In this document: one piece after another, positions 16,784-26,013 of the stretch
Position numbering within the stretch: position 1 is the stretch's first letter
How the letters are laid out: every line of letters starts with the position of its first letter
Source: Chryseobacterium sp. OV279
GTDB taxonomy: Bacteria; Bacteroidota; Bacteroidia; Flavobacteriales; Weeksellaceae
Assembly (NCBI RefSeq): GCF_900128945.1
Contig: NZ_FQUD01000004.1
Span: 806,001 to 870,000, forward strand
Length of the DNA: 64,000 nt
Direction: 5' to 3'
Made by a program: the position numbers and the translations under genes
The notes under the pieces: model-generated
Told to the model about the DNA's origin: nothing
The model's input: the letters and a program-made list of their open reading frames with translations, nothing else
Database searches by the model: none

Positions 16784-18055
16784 TCAGCTGTCCAAAGACT
16801 GTTTCAACAGATTAAACCCTATACTGCAGTTCAGGCATTTTTTTTCTGTGCATAAATTGTTATAATGATAAATCAGGCTCTGGCTTTCCAAAGCATTATT
16901 AATCTTCAATCCAAGTTTTTTCCATGCGGCGGTTACAGAATTTTTTTCGGAGCTACTGTTTCTGTACAAATCAAGGATTTCCTCTGTATTTTCTTCATGA
17001 TGATATTTATGATAGGTATATTTTAGGGGAAGTACCGTATTGAGGATAATTAATTCAATGAAATCCTGACTTAACGTTTTGGGCTGGAACTTTGAAATAG
17101 TTCCAAAGTTAAAGTGGAAATCCCAATATTCCGAAGCTTTTACCGGTTCAAAGACTTCATATAGCTGATCCGTATGATTCGCCTTAATAATTTTTGAAAA
17201 TAAATTCTGATGCTTGTAATACAGATCTGCCAATTGGGAAAGGCGGATCGTAGGAAAGTTGGGTGGGCGCAATCTCAAAAACTTGGGATGAAGTGTCAGA
17301 TTAGGAATGCTGAACTTTTTTCGGATGAATTCAAATTCTCTTTTCCAGATCATCATTTGTCCGTCCTTCGGATGATCCAGCCACCCCGAAATACCGAACA
17401 GAAGAGCTTCCAACTGTAATTCATTCTGCCGGACCTTATTGATAACACTGAAATCTATTGATTCTGCGATCTGTCTGAAAATATGGGCATTTACTTTTAA
17501 TCCGAAAGAGTAGGCGAGGCTGTGAAAAAGGACGGCTTCAAAATTATTTTTGTACTGGTCCAGACTTTTCTCCAACTCCTGAGACTTTTCATCTAATTTT
17601 TTAAGAACATTAGCTTCGTGAAAATGAATGGGGATTTTATTAGGCTCAAAAATATTTTCACAAGGAATGAATTGGGTTCCGTTGATCAATTTTTCATATT
17701 TCCACAGCATATTTGAGTCGATATGATCTTTAAGCTCCAACGTCGGAACATTTTTCCGGATGAGGTCATCAATTTCTGTGTCATTTTGATAGACTACATG
17801 AAGAATGATATTCTGGTAATTGGGATCCTGGGAATGGTTGTGGAAAATCCAGTCGGAGGTACGGATGTGAAGTTCTATATGTCCGGCAATGACGAGTCCT
17901 TTTGTTTTAATTTTTGCATTGAGAAAGTCCGGTCCTGCATCGGTATTCCATCTCCCAAAATGGATGATTTCAATGGGATTTTCTTCAATGTCCTTGAAGT
18001 CATAATTTTTGAAAACCTTATAGTTCCAGAGATATTGAAGCAGTTTTTCCGTCAT
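16784..18055 (-). CDS. DUF2851 family protein
   Basis: 423 residues, a family nearly confined to Bacteroidota. The N-terminal signature is typical: LLQYLWNYKVF, then FGRWNTDAGPDFLNAKI and GHIELHIRTSDW. The C-terminus carries CTEKKCLNCSIGFNLLKQ, a compact three-cysteine segment that may bind metal. The function is not established; the aspartate- and histidine-rich N-terminal motifs suggest nuclease-like chemistry, but this is inference. It stands alone. Confidence 0.88.
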   Translation of the reverse strand: MTEKLLQYLWNYKVFKNYDFKDIEENPIEIIHFGRWNTDAGPDFLNAKIKTKGLVIAGHIELHIRTSDWIFHNHSQDPNYQNIILHVVYQNDTEIDDLIRKNVPTLELKDHIDSNMLWKYEKLINGTQFIPCENIFEPNKIPIHFHEANVLKKLDEKSQELEKSLDQYKNNFEAVLFHSLAYSFGLKVNAHIFRQIAESIDFSVINKVRQNELQLEALLFGISGWLDHPKDGQMMIWKREFEFIRKKFSIPNLTLHPKFLRLRPPNFPTIRLSQLADLYYKHQNLFSKIIKANHTDQLYEVFEPVKASEYWDFHFNFGTISKFQPKTLSQDFIELIILNTVLPLKYTYHKYHHEENTEEILDLYRNSSSEKNSVTAAWKKLGLKINNALESQSLIYHYNNLCTEKKCLNCSIGFNLLKQSLDS

Positions 18056-18206
18056 AGGCGTGATGATAAATATAATAGAAATTCAGTACTTTCATTAACC
18101 CTGTGATTAAGTTTTCCGGTTCTGTTCTACACAATTTTTTATCTATAGAAATCCAGTTTTTGAAACAAAGATTTATGTTTTGTTCATTCTATTTTCTTCT
18201 TGTTTT

Positions 18207-18249
18207 AACTAAAAAAATAAAATACCTCCCATACAGTGACGGAAGGTAT
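18207..18249 (-). terminator. Terminator for the HD-domain gene
   Basis: On the minus strand ATACCTTCC pairs with GGGAGGTAT around a 10-nt loop (18222-18249) and runs into TTTTATTTTTTT. Confidence 0.65.
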
Positions 18250-18308
18250 CGTGTCTAAATTTAATGTACTATTTTAGGTAGCAGATATAAGGCTGAGATT
18301 AGAAATGG

Positions 18309-18343
18309 GAATGGTCAATTTTGCTTTGCAAGTGAATGGTGAA
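18309..18343. repeat. 35-bp dispersed repeat, copy A
   Basis: GAATGGTCAATTTTGC then TTTGCAAGTGAATGGTGAA. It has a small hairpin TTGC-ttt-GCAA. Related copies are at 41350-41384 and 43857-43891. Confidence 0.6.
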
Positions 18344-18413
18344 TTTTTAAAATTTTCCAACTCCGGGAACCACATCACATAACTTATAACTCATAACTTC
18401 TCCAAACCCCAAT

Positions 18414-19061
18414 CTACTCCGACCACGGTGAATGGAGAATACAGTCACAGAAATTTTTTCTTTGAAAGTTCGGAATCATAAAAGTGCATACATCAGCTTT
18501 AATATTTCCGAATGTTGTTTCGGTTTTATGCTCAAAGCCTGAGAAAAATGCTGGTATGATCTTTTTCTTAAAATCTGTCCTCGGGAAAAATCCGATGATC
18601 TCCTCACGGTTTGCTTCTGACAGATGTTCATATCCTTCACCCATCACATCCAATCCTACACCGGAATACATCAGGGCAACTTCCGCTTCTTTATGTTCCG
18701 CAATTCCTATCGTAGTATGCAGGGCAATGGTATCCCATACAAGCTGAAGGCTTTTTTCGGGAAGTCCGTGTCCTTTAAGAAAATCTCTGGCTGCATTCGC
18801 TCCGTCTACTTCAAATCTGAGATCAGGGCTGCTGTAATGTGCGGTTAAACCAAGGTCATGGAATAGGGACGAAACATATAACAATTCGAAATCATAGGAA
18901 ATTTCTTTCCGTTTGGCATTTAAAGATGAAAAAAGAAACACCCTCATCGAGTGATTGTATAAAAATTCATTGCCGTGCTCCAAAAGAAGTTCTCTTGCCT
19001 GTTCTGCAATAGTACTGTCGGGGATTATGATGCCTGCGGCTGATTTTAACTTTGCTGTCAT
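18414..19061 (-). CDS. HD-domain hydrolase, cyanamide-hydratase-like
   Basis: 215 residues with an HD metal site: NHSMRVFLFSSL supplies the first His, SLFHDLGLTAHY the HD pair, and IALHTTIGIAEHKEAEVALM the later ligands. This arrangement resembles the cyanamide hydratase (Ddi2/Cah) branch of the HD superfamily, but the substrate is not proven. It lies 65 bases downstream of an AraC regulator on the same strand, so that regulator may control it. A TAATTTTG box at 19073-19080 (minus) gives it a possible own promoter. Confidence 0.75.
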   Translation of the reverse strand: MTAKLKSAAGIIIPDSTIAEQARELLLEHGNEFLYNHSMRVFLFSSLNAKRKEISYDFELLYVSSLFHDLGLTAHYSSPDLRFEVDGANAARDFLKGHGLPEKSLQLVWDTIALHTTIGIAEHKEAEVALMYSGVGLDVMGEGYEHLSEANREEIIGFFPRTDFKKKIIPAFFSGFEHKTETTFGNIKADVCTFMIPNFQRKNFCDCILHSPWSE

Positions 19062-19072
19062 AACTTTTTTTA

Positions 19073-19080
19073 CAAAATTA
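19073..19080 (-). promoter_or_regulatory. Possible -7 box for the HD gene
   Basis: TAATTTTG on the minus strand matches TAnnTTTG, 12 bases before the ATG. No convincing -33 box was seen. Confidence 0.35.
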
Positions 19081-19126
19081 AATCAATCAAAGCGCGTGGA
19101 TAATATCAGTTTTTTCCCTTCACATG

Positions 19127-19966
19127 TCAAAACTGACCTAAGTTCCGATAAGTCTGAGGTGAAAAAGAAGTTTGTTTTTTGAAAAAGTGGCTGAACTGTT
19201 CCGTTGAGGAGAAATTAAGGAGGGAAGCAATCTCTTTGACAGGTGATGAAGAGAAATACAGCATTCTTTTGGCTTCGTTGATGATCACGCCTGCAATCAA
19301 TTTTTTAGGTGAATTTCCACCCTGTTTATGGCAGATACCGGAAAGTTGCTTATGGGTTATATTCAGAAATCCTGCGTAGGCTGAAACTTCGCGGGTCTTC
19401 TGATAATTTTGTGAAACGAGTTCCAGAAAATGAGTATAGATTTTTCTGTCGGAATTGTTGTACCGTTCCTGTAGGGAAAAATTAATATTGGCGGTTTTGA
19501 TCATGATGATCTTGAGATAGGCCGCCAGAGCATCTGTCTTATTGATATAATTTTCAGTCTGGAACTCCTTGTTCACCATCACTGCTACACAGAAAAGTTC
19601 TTCGAGATCATTCTTTTCCGCTGCCAGTCCCTGATTGTCTGCATTCAGATTGAACAGGACGGATTTACAATTGCTGGCACTTTCAGGGGCTTTCTCCCAG
19701 AATGCATCCGTAAAAGTAATTTCATAGCCTGCCAGTGAAGAATCTTCGGAGAATAAAAAGATCTGTCCCTTAGCGATAAGGAGAACCTGATATTTTTCCA
19801 AATGAAGAGAGGTTTTGTCGATGGTTACAGATCCTTTACCATCCTGATAAATGTAGATCCGGTTAACGGCAGTTCGTTGCGGTTGGTGATTATAATCCAT
19901 ATTCCCGTCAAGGCGGATGATAGAAAACTCATCTTCAAATCCTTTCGTATTGTCTGTCAGTTCCAT
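19127..19966 (-). CDS. AraC-family transcriptional regulator
   Basis: 279 residues: N-terminal cupin-like sensing domain (about residues 20-150, including YQVLLIAKGQIFLFSED) and a C-terminal double helix-turn-helix (about 180-279: VSAYAGFLNITHKQLSGICHK and VKEIASLLNFSSTEQFSHFFK, then SPQTYRNL). The layout is that of regulators responding to small effectors. The nearest candidate target is the HD gene directly downstream. Confidence 0.88.
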   Translation of the reverse strand: MELTDNTKGFEDEFSIIRLDGNMDYNHQPQRTAVNRIYIYQDGKGSVTIDKTSLHLEKYQVLLIAKGQIFLFSEDSSLAGYEITFTDAFWEKAPESASNCKSVLFNLNADNQGLAAEKNDLEELFCVAVMVNKEFQTENYINKTDALAAYLKIIMIKTANINFSLQERYNNSDRKIYTHFLELVSQNYQKTREVSAYAGFLNITHKQLSGICHKQGGNSPKKLIAGVIINEAKRMLYFSSSPVKEIASLLNFSSTEQFSHFFKKQTSFSPQTYRNLGQF

Positions 19967-20012
19967 ATTTGGCCTGCGGGAATAGGGATTACATTTTATC
20001 TGTTTGGTAGAA

Positions 20013-21161
20013 TTAAGCTTTTGTCAGCTCCTTCTTGAAATTTTCTATAGTGGTTCTGTACATTTCTTCATAGATAGGAAGAATGTTTTTCAGATCAAAT
20101 TTGATAGCCTGGTCTTTTGCATTCTGCTTCATCGTGGTTAAAAGTTCTTCATTGCTTAAAAGCTTGATCGTATAGTTGCTCATCGCTTCTACATTTCCAA
20201 TTTCAGCTAAGAATCCTGTTTCTCCCTGGATATTTACTTCAGGAATTCCTCCCGCATTAGAGCTGATCACCGGAGTGTAAGCTGCCATCGCCTCAAGTGC
20301 TGCCAGACCGAAACTTTCCTGTTCTGAAGGAAGTAAAAATACATCTGAAAGCTGTAAGATTTTATACAAATCATTTACTTTTCCTAACAGACGGATCTTT
20401 GATATAAGCTCAGGGTTTTCTTCCAGAAACTGGTTTACTTTTTCCATGTCAGGTCCTTCACCGATGATGATCAGTTTCGATTTTACCTTTTTCTCAACAC
20501 TCTTAAAGATCTGCAATACTTCTTCTACACGTTTTACAGGACGAAGGTTTGAAACGTGGATCAGGATTTTCTCATCCGGGTTTGCAAACTGTGTTCTCTG
20601 GCATTCCGTACAGTCATCAAATTCAGAATTATCAATAAAATTGGTAATCACCTGTATCTGCTTCTTGATATTGAAAAACTGAAGGGTATCTTTTTTCAGA
20701 CTTTCAGAAACCGACGTGATGGCATCTGACTGGTTGATTGAAAATTCTACAGCATGTTTATAGCTTGGATGTTGTCCAACCAAGGTAATATCTGTTCCGT
20801 GAAGTGTTGTTACCAATGGAACGTCATTATTATCTTCCTTCAGCATCTGTTTAGCCGTAAATGCTGCATATGCGTATGGAATGGCATAATGAGCGTGCAG
20901 GAGATCCAGTTTATATAGATTTACGACACGGTAAATCATAGAACTTAACGCAATATCATATGGCTGATACTGGAATAGCGGATACGTCTGTACATTCACT
21001 CGGTGAAAGAAAATGTTCGGGTTGGTAATGTCCAGTCTCGCAGGGAGCGCAGAACTTATAAAGTGAACCTCATAGCCTTTGTTGGCAAGAGACATTCCCA
21101 GTTCTGTTGCTACGATTCCGCTTCCTCCGTAGGTCGGATAGCAAAGTATGCCTATTTTCAT
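20013..21161 (-). CDS. bshA: N-acetyl-alpha-D-glucosaminyl L-malate synthase
   Basis: First enzyme of bacillithiol synthesis: transfers GlcNAc from UDP-GlcNAc to L-malate. 382 residues, GT-B fold of family GT4. Diagnostic segments are CYPTYGGSGIVATELG (residues 7-22), THLHGTDITLVG-like LVTTLHGTDITLVG, ISNLRPVKRVEEV-like HVSNLRPVKRVEEV, and the EX7E motif EQESFGLAALE. Bacillithiol is the low-molecular-weight thiol of Firmicutes and many Bacteroidota, so the cell should carry bshB and bshC elsewhere. It begins four bases after the GH3 gene, forming an operon with it. Confidence 0.95.
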   Translation of the reverse strand: MKIGILCYPTYGGSGIVATELGMSLANKGYEVHFISSALPARLDITNPNIFFHRVNVQTYPLFQYQPYDIALSSMIYRVVNLYKLDLLHAHYAIPYAYAAFTAKQMLKEDNNDVPLVTTLHGTDITLVGQHPSYKHAVEFSINQSDAITSVSESLKKDTLQFFNIKKQIQVITNFIDNSEFDDCTECQRTQFANPDEKILIHVSNLRPVKRVEEVLQIFKSVEKKVKSKLIIIGEGPDMEKVNQFLEENPELISKIRLLGKVNDLYKILQLSDVFLLPSEQESFGLAALEAMAAYTPVISSNAGGIPEVNIQGETGFLAEIGNVEAMSNYTIKLLSNEELLTTMKQNAKDQAIKFDLKNILPIYEEMYRTTIENFKKELTKA

Positions 21162-21165
21162 TAGA

Positions 21166-22896
21166 TTATTGTTGTTTTGATGTTGTAAAAACTGTGGTGT
21201 TCACATTCGAAGCAGAAGGAGCCTTTTCGATTCCTAATCCTGCTTTCAGCTGGTCATTCACCAGTACGGGCAGTTTGCCCCATATTTTTGTTTTTCCGTT
21301 CAGCGCAGCGGCTGCAGCGGTCATAGAGTCGTCATTGTTTTCATAAGAGACAAGGACGGTAGATACTTTTGAAATATCAATATCTTTTAAAGCGTATGCG
21401 CTTCCGAATACATTTAAAATAACATTCTGATTTTTGGTAAGATCAGCAAGAACTTTCTTCGATTCCGCTGAAATTTTATAAGGTTTATATGCTGTCGAAT
21501 TATCCTTGTGAAATCCTACGATTACGGTAGAACCTGCAGGGATGGTATTGATTTCGTTGGCTTTTTTAGTGATCACATTAGATCCTAATTGATTCGCGAA
21601 AGTCTGATAAGGCGCTTCTTCCAAAGGAACATAATAAGTTTGCTTTCCGGTGATCGGAAGAAGTTTCTGGTCATCTTTTAACAAAGTCAAAGCATTGGCA
21701 TAAAGATTTTGCACCAAAATTTTGTGAGAGTCGTTATTCAGATCGTTATTGATGTTTTCAGGATTTTTCGGGGTGTATTGCGTAAGGCCCAGGAAATATT
21801 TTGTCAGTAAAATCTTTTTTACACTTTCTTCAACTCTTGACTGAGAAATTTCACCCTTCTCAATTCCTTTCTGAATTAATTTTTTTCCTTCCGAAACACC
21901 CTGTGAGAAAAGCATAATGTCATTTCCTGCTTTAAACGCAAGTGCATCCAGTTCGCCCGGCTTATATTTATTGGCTACAGCGCCCATGTTTAGGGCATCG
22001 GTGATAATTAAACCTTTATATCCTAACTGATCTTTTAATACCCCTGTAATGATGTTTTTAGAAACCGAAGCAGGAATTCCTTTTCCGGATTCAAGACTTG
22101 GAACATATAAGTGAGCCACCATCACACCTCCGATTCCTTTATCCATCAAAGCTTTAAAAGGAGCCAGTTCTACGCTGTTTAATCTTTCTAAGCTATGTGA
22201 AACTACCGGCAAATCAAGGTGAGAGTCTGTACTCGTATCTCCGTGTCCCGGAAAATGTTTGATCGCAGCAAGGATCGTATTATCCTGAAGCCCGTTGGAA
22301 TATGATAAAGCTGAACTGATCACATTATTCACTTCTGAACCGAAACTTCTGTTCCCGATGATAGGGTTGTTTGGATTGGTATTTACATCCACTACTGGTG
22401 CGAAATCCCAGTTGATCCCCATTCGGTGGCAGTCTTCCGCTATTTTGGCGGACATCTGATAAATAAGGCTTTTATCCTGTATGGCGCCAAGGGTCATGGC
22501 CCATGGAAATTTGTGTGCAGTAGCAATTCTCTGAAAAATTCCCCATTCTGCATCCATCCCGATCATCATCGGAACTTTTGATTTTTGTTGGAATTCATTT
22601 ACCAGATTAATTTCTCTGGCTGCGTCATCCTGCATTAAGATCAGTCCTCCGATTTTATCATTAACCACGATGTTTCTGATCTGGTTGATATAGTCTTCAC
22701 CTTTATTGGTATAGAGTGCTACAATAAACAGCTGACCCAGTTTCTCGTCCTGTGAAAGCGATCTGTAGGTTTTATCCACCCAGTGATTGGCCTTTTTGAG
22801 GTCTTCTTTAGAAATGTTTTTGGGCTGGTATTGAGCTTTGGCTGTAAAGCTTATTAAAGAAAAAATAAAGAGGGAAGTATATAGTAATTTCTTCAT
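21166..22896 (-). CDS. Glycoside hydrolase family 3, beta-N-acetylhexosaminidase-like
   Basis: 576 residues with signal peptide (cleavage near SFTAKAQ). The GH3 barrel shows GINWDFAPVVDV, GNRSFGS, KHFPGHGDTSTDSH (the His-Asp dyad that serves as acid/base in NagZ-type enzymes) and LIITDALNMGAV (nucleophile Asp about 297). After the barrel is an alpha/beta sandwich of about 200 residues, as in Bacteroidota periplasmic homologues. It probably removes GlcNAc from muropeptides in the periplasm. A fusion to a beta-lactamase domain, common in relatives, is absent. It leads an operon with bshA. Confidence 0.9.
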   Translation of the reverse strand: MKKLLYTSLFIFSLISFTAKAQYQPKNISKEDLKKANHWVDKTYRSLSQDEKLGQLFIVALYTNKGEDYINQIRNIVVNDKIGGLILMQDDAAREINLVNEFQQKSKVPMMIGMDAEWGIFQRIATAHKFPWAMTLGAIQDKSLIYQMSAKIAEDCHRMGINWDFAPVVDVNTNPNNPIIGNRSFGSEVNNVISSALSYSNGLQDNTILAAIKHFPGHGDTSTDSHLDLPVVSHSLERLNSVELAPFKALMDKGIGGVMVAHLYVPSLESGKGIPASVSKNIITGVLKDQLGYKGLIITDALNMGAVANKYKPGELDALAFKAGNDIMLFSQGVSEGKKLIQKGIEKGEISQSRVEESVKKILLTKYFLGLTQYTPKNPENINNDLNNDSHKILVQNLYANALTLLKDDQKLLPITGKQTYYVPLEEAPYQTFANQLGSNVITKKANEINTIPAGSTVIVGFHKDNSTAYKPYKISAESKKVLADLTKNQNVILNVFGSAYALKDIDISKVSTVLVSYENNDDSMTAAAAALNGKTKIWGKLPVLVNDQLKAGLGIEKAPSASNVNTTVFTTSKQQ

Positions 22897-22913
22897 GATC
22901 TTTTGAATAAGAA

Positions 22914-22946
22914 CAAAAATACAATTAAAAAAATGATGAAAACAAA
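22914..22946 (-). promoter_or_regulatory. Promoter of the GH3-bshA operon
   Basis: On the minus strand, TTTG (22943-22946), 21 bases, then TATTTTTG (22914-22921). Both boxes match the Bacteroidota consensus; the ATG is 18 bases further. Confidence 0.65.
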
Positions 22947-23011
22947 GTTTTTGTAATTTTTGGTATATGATTTGAATACGCTTTATAAATAATAACTAAA
23001 CTTTTCTAAAA

Positions 23012-23548
23012 ATGAAAAAAATTCTTTTATTTTTATTTCTCGCTACTGTAGGCTTTACTGCTTATAGTTGTGATAATAATGATGATACTCCTGTTCAGAC
23101 AGTAGATAATGATACTGTAGCACAAGGGTTCGATGTAATTCCTAATTTTACTAGAACTAATAATAATCTTTATCAATTTACTGGACAGTTAAAATCTACT
23201 TTGGTACAGTCAGATGTAGTTCTTGTATATTTGCAGGTAGACAGTACCAGTGATGGTTCTCCGGTGTGGAGACTTCTTCCGTATACCTTTTTTACAAATA
23301 ATAATACAGCTGTTGATTACTCATTTGATTTTAGTAAATATGATGTTAGATTGAATGTAAATTCAACGTTAGACCTTAGTACGGGTGCAAATTCAGTTTA
23401 TTATACAAATAAGAAGTTTAGAGTAATCATTGTACCGGCAAATACAACAGGGAAAAATGCTTCCGCATCCGCAATTGATTATTCAGATTACAATAGCGTA
23501 ATTAAATATTACAATATTGATGAATCTAAAATTAAAGTTAAAAATTAA
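23012..23548 (+). CDS. Lipoprotein of unknown function
   Basis: 178 residues with a lipoprotein signal (TAYSC, Cys20) followed by an Asp/Asn-rich stretch DNNDDT that resembles the acidic surface-export signal of flavobacterial lipoproteins. The mature part is beta-rich (DVVLVYLQVDSTSDGSPVW, then YDVRLNVNSTLDLS and KFRVIIVPAN). No family was recognised. Base composition is more AT-rich than the operon to its left. It has its own terminator. Confidence 0.75.
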   Translation: MKKILLFLFLATVGFTAYSCDNNDDTPVQTVDNDTVAQGFDVIPNFTRTNNNLYQFTGQLKSTLVQSDVVLVYLQVDSTSDGSPVWRLLPYTFFTNNNTAVDYSFDFSKYDVRLNVNSTLDLSTGANSVYYTNKKFRVIIVPANTTGKNASASAIDYSDYNSVIKYYNIDESKIKVKN

Positions 23549-23585
23549 TTAAGAAATATCTTTTCAGTTTTTTATAATTATTAAG

Positions 23586-23614
23586 AGCTTCGGGAGCAAT
23601 CCTGAAGCTTTTTT
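23586..23614 (+). terminator. Rho-independent terminator
   Basis: AGCTTCGGGA (23586-23595) pairs with TCCTGAAGCT (23600-23609) around GCAA, followed by T. Confidence 0.85.
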
Positions 23615-23656
23615 ATTATGTTTACTTAAGTTCACTTATTAGAGAAATAAAATTAT

Positions 23657-23664
23657 TATTTTTG
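23657..23664 (+). promoter_or_regulatory. -7 box for the large lipoprotein gene
   Basis: TATTTTTG matches TAnnTTTG, 19 bases before the ATG at 23684. The -33 region is weak. Confidence 0.5.
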
Positions 23665-23683
23665 CACCGTTAAAAAAATAATA

Positions 23684-25390
23684 ATGAAGAAAAGAAACAT
23701 TTTGAAAATTACATTTCTAAGTTTTTTGACGCTATTAACTTCCTGTACGGAAGAATTGGTGGAAAATAATAGAGGAGAGAATACCGTTATTTCAGAAAGC
23801 GTAGTTAAGAATGGGAGATTGTATTTCCCGAACAAAGAATCATTAACTTATTCTTACAATAAAGTTAAGAATGCAGATGATGAAGCTATTGCCAATTATA
23901 TTGACAGTAAAGATATAATTTCCTTAAGACCTGTAGTTACGGAGAAGAATGAGGCAAAGATCGCTTCTAAAATTTCGGAGCGAATCGAACTGTTAAAGAC
24001 CAATAAAAGGTTTATGGCTTCAAAAGGTGCAACAAACAGGGTAATGAGTACAGCAGCAATCGAAGATGACATTGATGACCTTGAAGAACTTGTTGGAGAT
24101 GATGCCTATGCTGCATTTTTGAATAGTGAGGCAGAGATACAGGTTGCAGATGATATTTACAAATATACAGATGCTGGTTTGTTTATTGTAAAAGCAGACA
24201 ACTATCCTGCATTAGAACAATATTTGGCAGCAAAAAACATTTCTAATAACCTTTTATATCCAACTCCGAACTCTATAAGAGAAACATATGTTGACAGTAT
24301 GCCATCCGGTCAAAGAGTTTCGATACCCGGTAATCCTTCTATAGAATACTATAATAATAAAGGTGATGGAGGTTTTAGAGGTGGCGGAGGTACCAGTAAT
24401 GAGGGAGGAGTAATAGGTGGTCCTGTACACGGAGGAGGAAATACGTATACTGGAGGATTTGGTCCAGCCGTAGATCCTACAGCTCAAATGAATAGCTTTA
24501 TCAATGGTCTTCAAGATTGTTCTACTTATACTACATGGCTTCAGGATTTATTCGGAGATTCAGATATGTGTGTAGACAGATATGAAGATAGACGAAGAGT
24601 TAAAACGAAGGCTTATAATTATGATTATTATTTAGTATATAATTTAGGAGTTAAAGTTAAGCACCAATATAAAGGGTGGACAGGGTTGTGGAGAAAAGAG
24701 AAAGCAGATGAAATAAGATTAGGTGTAATTGGAGCTGCCTTTTATTATGATTATGCTTCCTACTTTGACCCTGTTGTTTCAACAAATAATAGGACTACAA
24801 CAATATACAATAATAATAATCGCTATGTCTTTGATGCGAATACTTTCTGGGCGCAGGATTATCTGAATCCAGGACTTTCAACAATTTCAGGCTTTAGTAT
24901 TTCTGGATATCCTAAAATATTCAAGGATAATTATTATATTGAAGATGTTGTCAGATTTAATTTTATGTCAAATAATCCATTAGTAGATCAAGGAATTTAT
25001 GCTGCTCTTCAGGCAGGCAATAAACAACTTTCATATAACTACCTTAATAAAATATTTTGGGAGAATGTTGTTAAAAAAGTTGAAAAACTTGCTGAAGCTT
25101 TAGGCCAAACTAAACCTGATAATAATATAACATACTCTTATAATGCAGTACAATTAAATAAGATGTTAGTACAAAAAACATATTATGAAAATCAATATAA
25201 TACAGATGATGTTGAAAAAACTTTTGACTGGGGCTTTCAAATAGGTTTTAATATAGACTCTAATGGAAGTGTTAGTCCAAGCACATCTCCTAATGCTTTA
25301 AAAAAGCCACAGGATTACAAGGTTATTATGTATGGTATTGTTAAAAAGAATGGGGCGTGGCATGGAAGTAAAATAAATACTAATCAATAA
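23684..25390 (+). CDS. Large lipoprotein with glycine-rich linker, unknown function
   Basis: 568 residues. The lipoprotein signal ends LLTSC (Cys21), followed by TEELVENNRGEN. Residues of about 40-215 are helical and acidic (DDIDDLEELVGDDAYAAFLN). A glycine-rich linker follows (about 227-265, GGFRGGGG, GGVIGGPVHGGG). The C-terminal 300 residues are aromatic-rich (YNYDYYLVYNLGVKVK, KADEIRLGVIGAAFYYDY) and could be a beta-rich binding domain. No homologous family was recognised. It is AT-rich, with a -7 box before it and a terminator after it. Confidence 0.75.
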   Translation: MKKRNILKITFLSFLTLLTSCTEELVENNRGENTVISESVVKNGRLYFPNKESLTYSYNKVKNADDEAIANYIDSKDIISLRPVVTEKNEAKIASKISERIELLKTNKRFMASKGATNRVMSTAAIEDDIDDLEELVGDDAYAAFLNSEAEIQVADDIYKYTDAGLFIVKADNYPALEQYLAAKNISNNLLYPTPNSIRETYVDSMPSGQRVSIPGNPSIEYYNNKGDGGFRGGGGTSNEGGVIGGPVHGGGNTYTGGFGPAVDPTAQMNSFINGLQDCSTYTTWLQDLFGDSDMCVDRYEDRRRVKTKAYNYDYYLVYNLGVKVKHQYKGWTGLWRKEKADEIRLGVIGAAFYYDYASYFDPVVSTNNRTTTIYNNNNRYVFDANTFWAQDYLNPGLSTISGFSISGYPKIFKDNYYIEDVVRFNFMSNNPLVDQGIYAALQAGNKQLSYNYLNKIFWENVVKKVEKLAEALGQTKPDNNITYSYNAVQLNKMLVQKTYYENQYNTDDVEKTFDWGFQIGFNIDSNGSVSPSTSPNALKKPQDYKVIMYGIVKKNGAWHGSKINTNQ

Positions 25391-25452
25391 TAAAAAGTTA
25401 TTAATAGTTGTTACATTAGTTGTGTTATAACTATATAGCAATATATATGACT

Positions 25453-25487
25453 AAAGGCTAACGGAGGAATCCGTGAGCCTTTTTTTA
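25453..25487 (+). terminator. Rho-independent terminator
   Basis: AAAGGCTAACGGA and TCCGTGAGCCTTT form a nearly perfect stem around GGAA, followed by seven T. Confidence 0.85.
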
Positions 25488-25547
25488 TTTGATTCTTTAC
25501 AACTTTCTTTACGTAGAAATAAAAAAGATTAATTTTACCATCAAACT

Positions 25548-25952
25548 ATGAATCATAAAACTATGATAAAGAACTGTTATTTTAAATTTTTACTTATTAT
25601 TCCTTTATTGATGTTGACTTCATGCAGGGAGACTGACGATAATAATGCAGATGAAAACTATGTTTCTCCCTATATGGGAAAATGGGTGGGAACCTATTCA
25701 GGTGAATTGAATGGAACTTTGATCCTGAATGTTTCAAAAAGTGGAAGCATGGAGGTAACAAGAACTGTAAATAATAATGTGGAGGAAGTGTATTCCGCAA
25801 GCCTTCAGCCCAATGAAAGTGGTGTTATAAATTCTTCTGTTTCTCCAAAAGGTTTTGTTCTCACCGGAAGTTTAAAAACCAAATCCGGGACATGGAAACA
25901 GTATCATTTTAGGGGAAACTGGTCTCTGAAATTTTTACCTACTCCTTTATAA
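25548..25952 (+). CDS. Small lipoprotein of unknown function
   Basis: 134 residues with a lipoprotein signal ending LMLTSC and an Asp/Asn-rich run after the Cys (RETDDNNADEN). The mature part resembles a small lipocalin-like beta barrel (YMGKWVGTYSGELNGTLILNV, then SGTWKQYHFRGNWSL). The start may be ATG 25548 or ATG 25563: a -7-like box (TAATTTTA, 25530-25537) puts the predicted transcript start almost on the first ATG, which favours the second. It is monocistronic. Confidence 0.75.
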   Translation: MNHKTMIKNCYFKFLLIIPLLMLTSCRETDDNNADENYVSPYMGKWVGTYSGELNGTLILNVSKSGSMEVTRTVNNNVEEVYSASLQPNESGVINSSVSPKGFVLTGSLKTKSGTWKQYHFRGNWSLKFLPTPL

Positions 25953-25974
25953 TCGGATGTGGATAATCAGAATA

Positions 25975-26004
25975 AAAAGCTCCAGAATTTCTTCTGGAGC
26001 TTTT
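25975..26004. terminator. Bidirectional terminator
   Basis: AAAAGCTCCAGAA (25975-25987) and TTCTGGAGCTTTT (25992-26004), a perfect 13-bp stem with a 4-nt loop, between the small lipoprotein gene and converging ribA. Confidence 0.9.
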
Positions 26005-26013
26005 ATGTTTTAT

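Larger units (their letters stand above)
18056..18413. other. 358-bp gene-free region with terminator and repeats
   Basis: Contains a minus-strand hairpin terminator (18207-18249), a 35-bp dispersed repeat (18309-18343), and ATAACTCATAAC-type words at about 18379-18400 similar to those at 43926 and 51035. No coding frame was seen. Confidence 0.6.

Noticed and set aside
24361..24480. Glycine-rich tandem-like DNA in the 568-residue lipoprotein as a possible minisatellite
   Set aside because: The glycine-rich stretch has no regular DNA period; it reads as an ordinary low-complexity linker.
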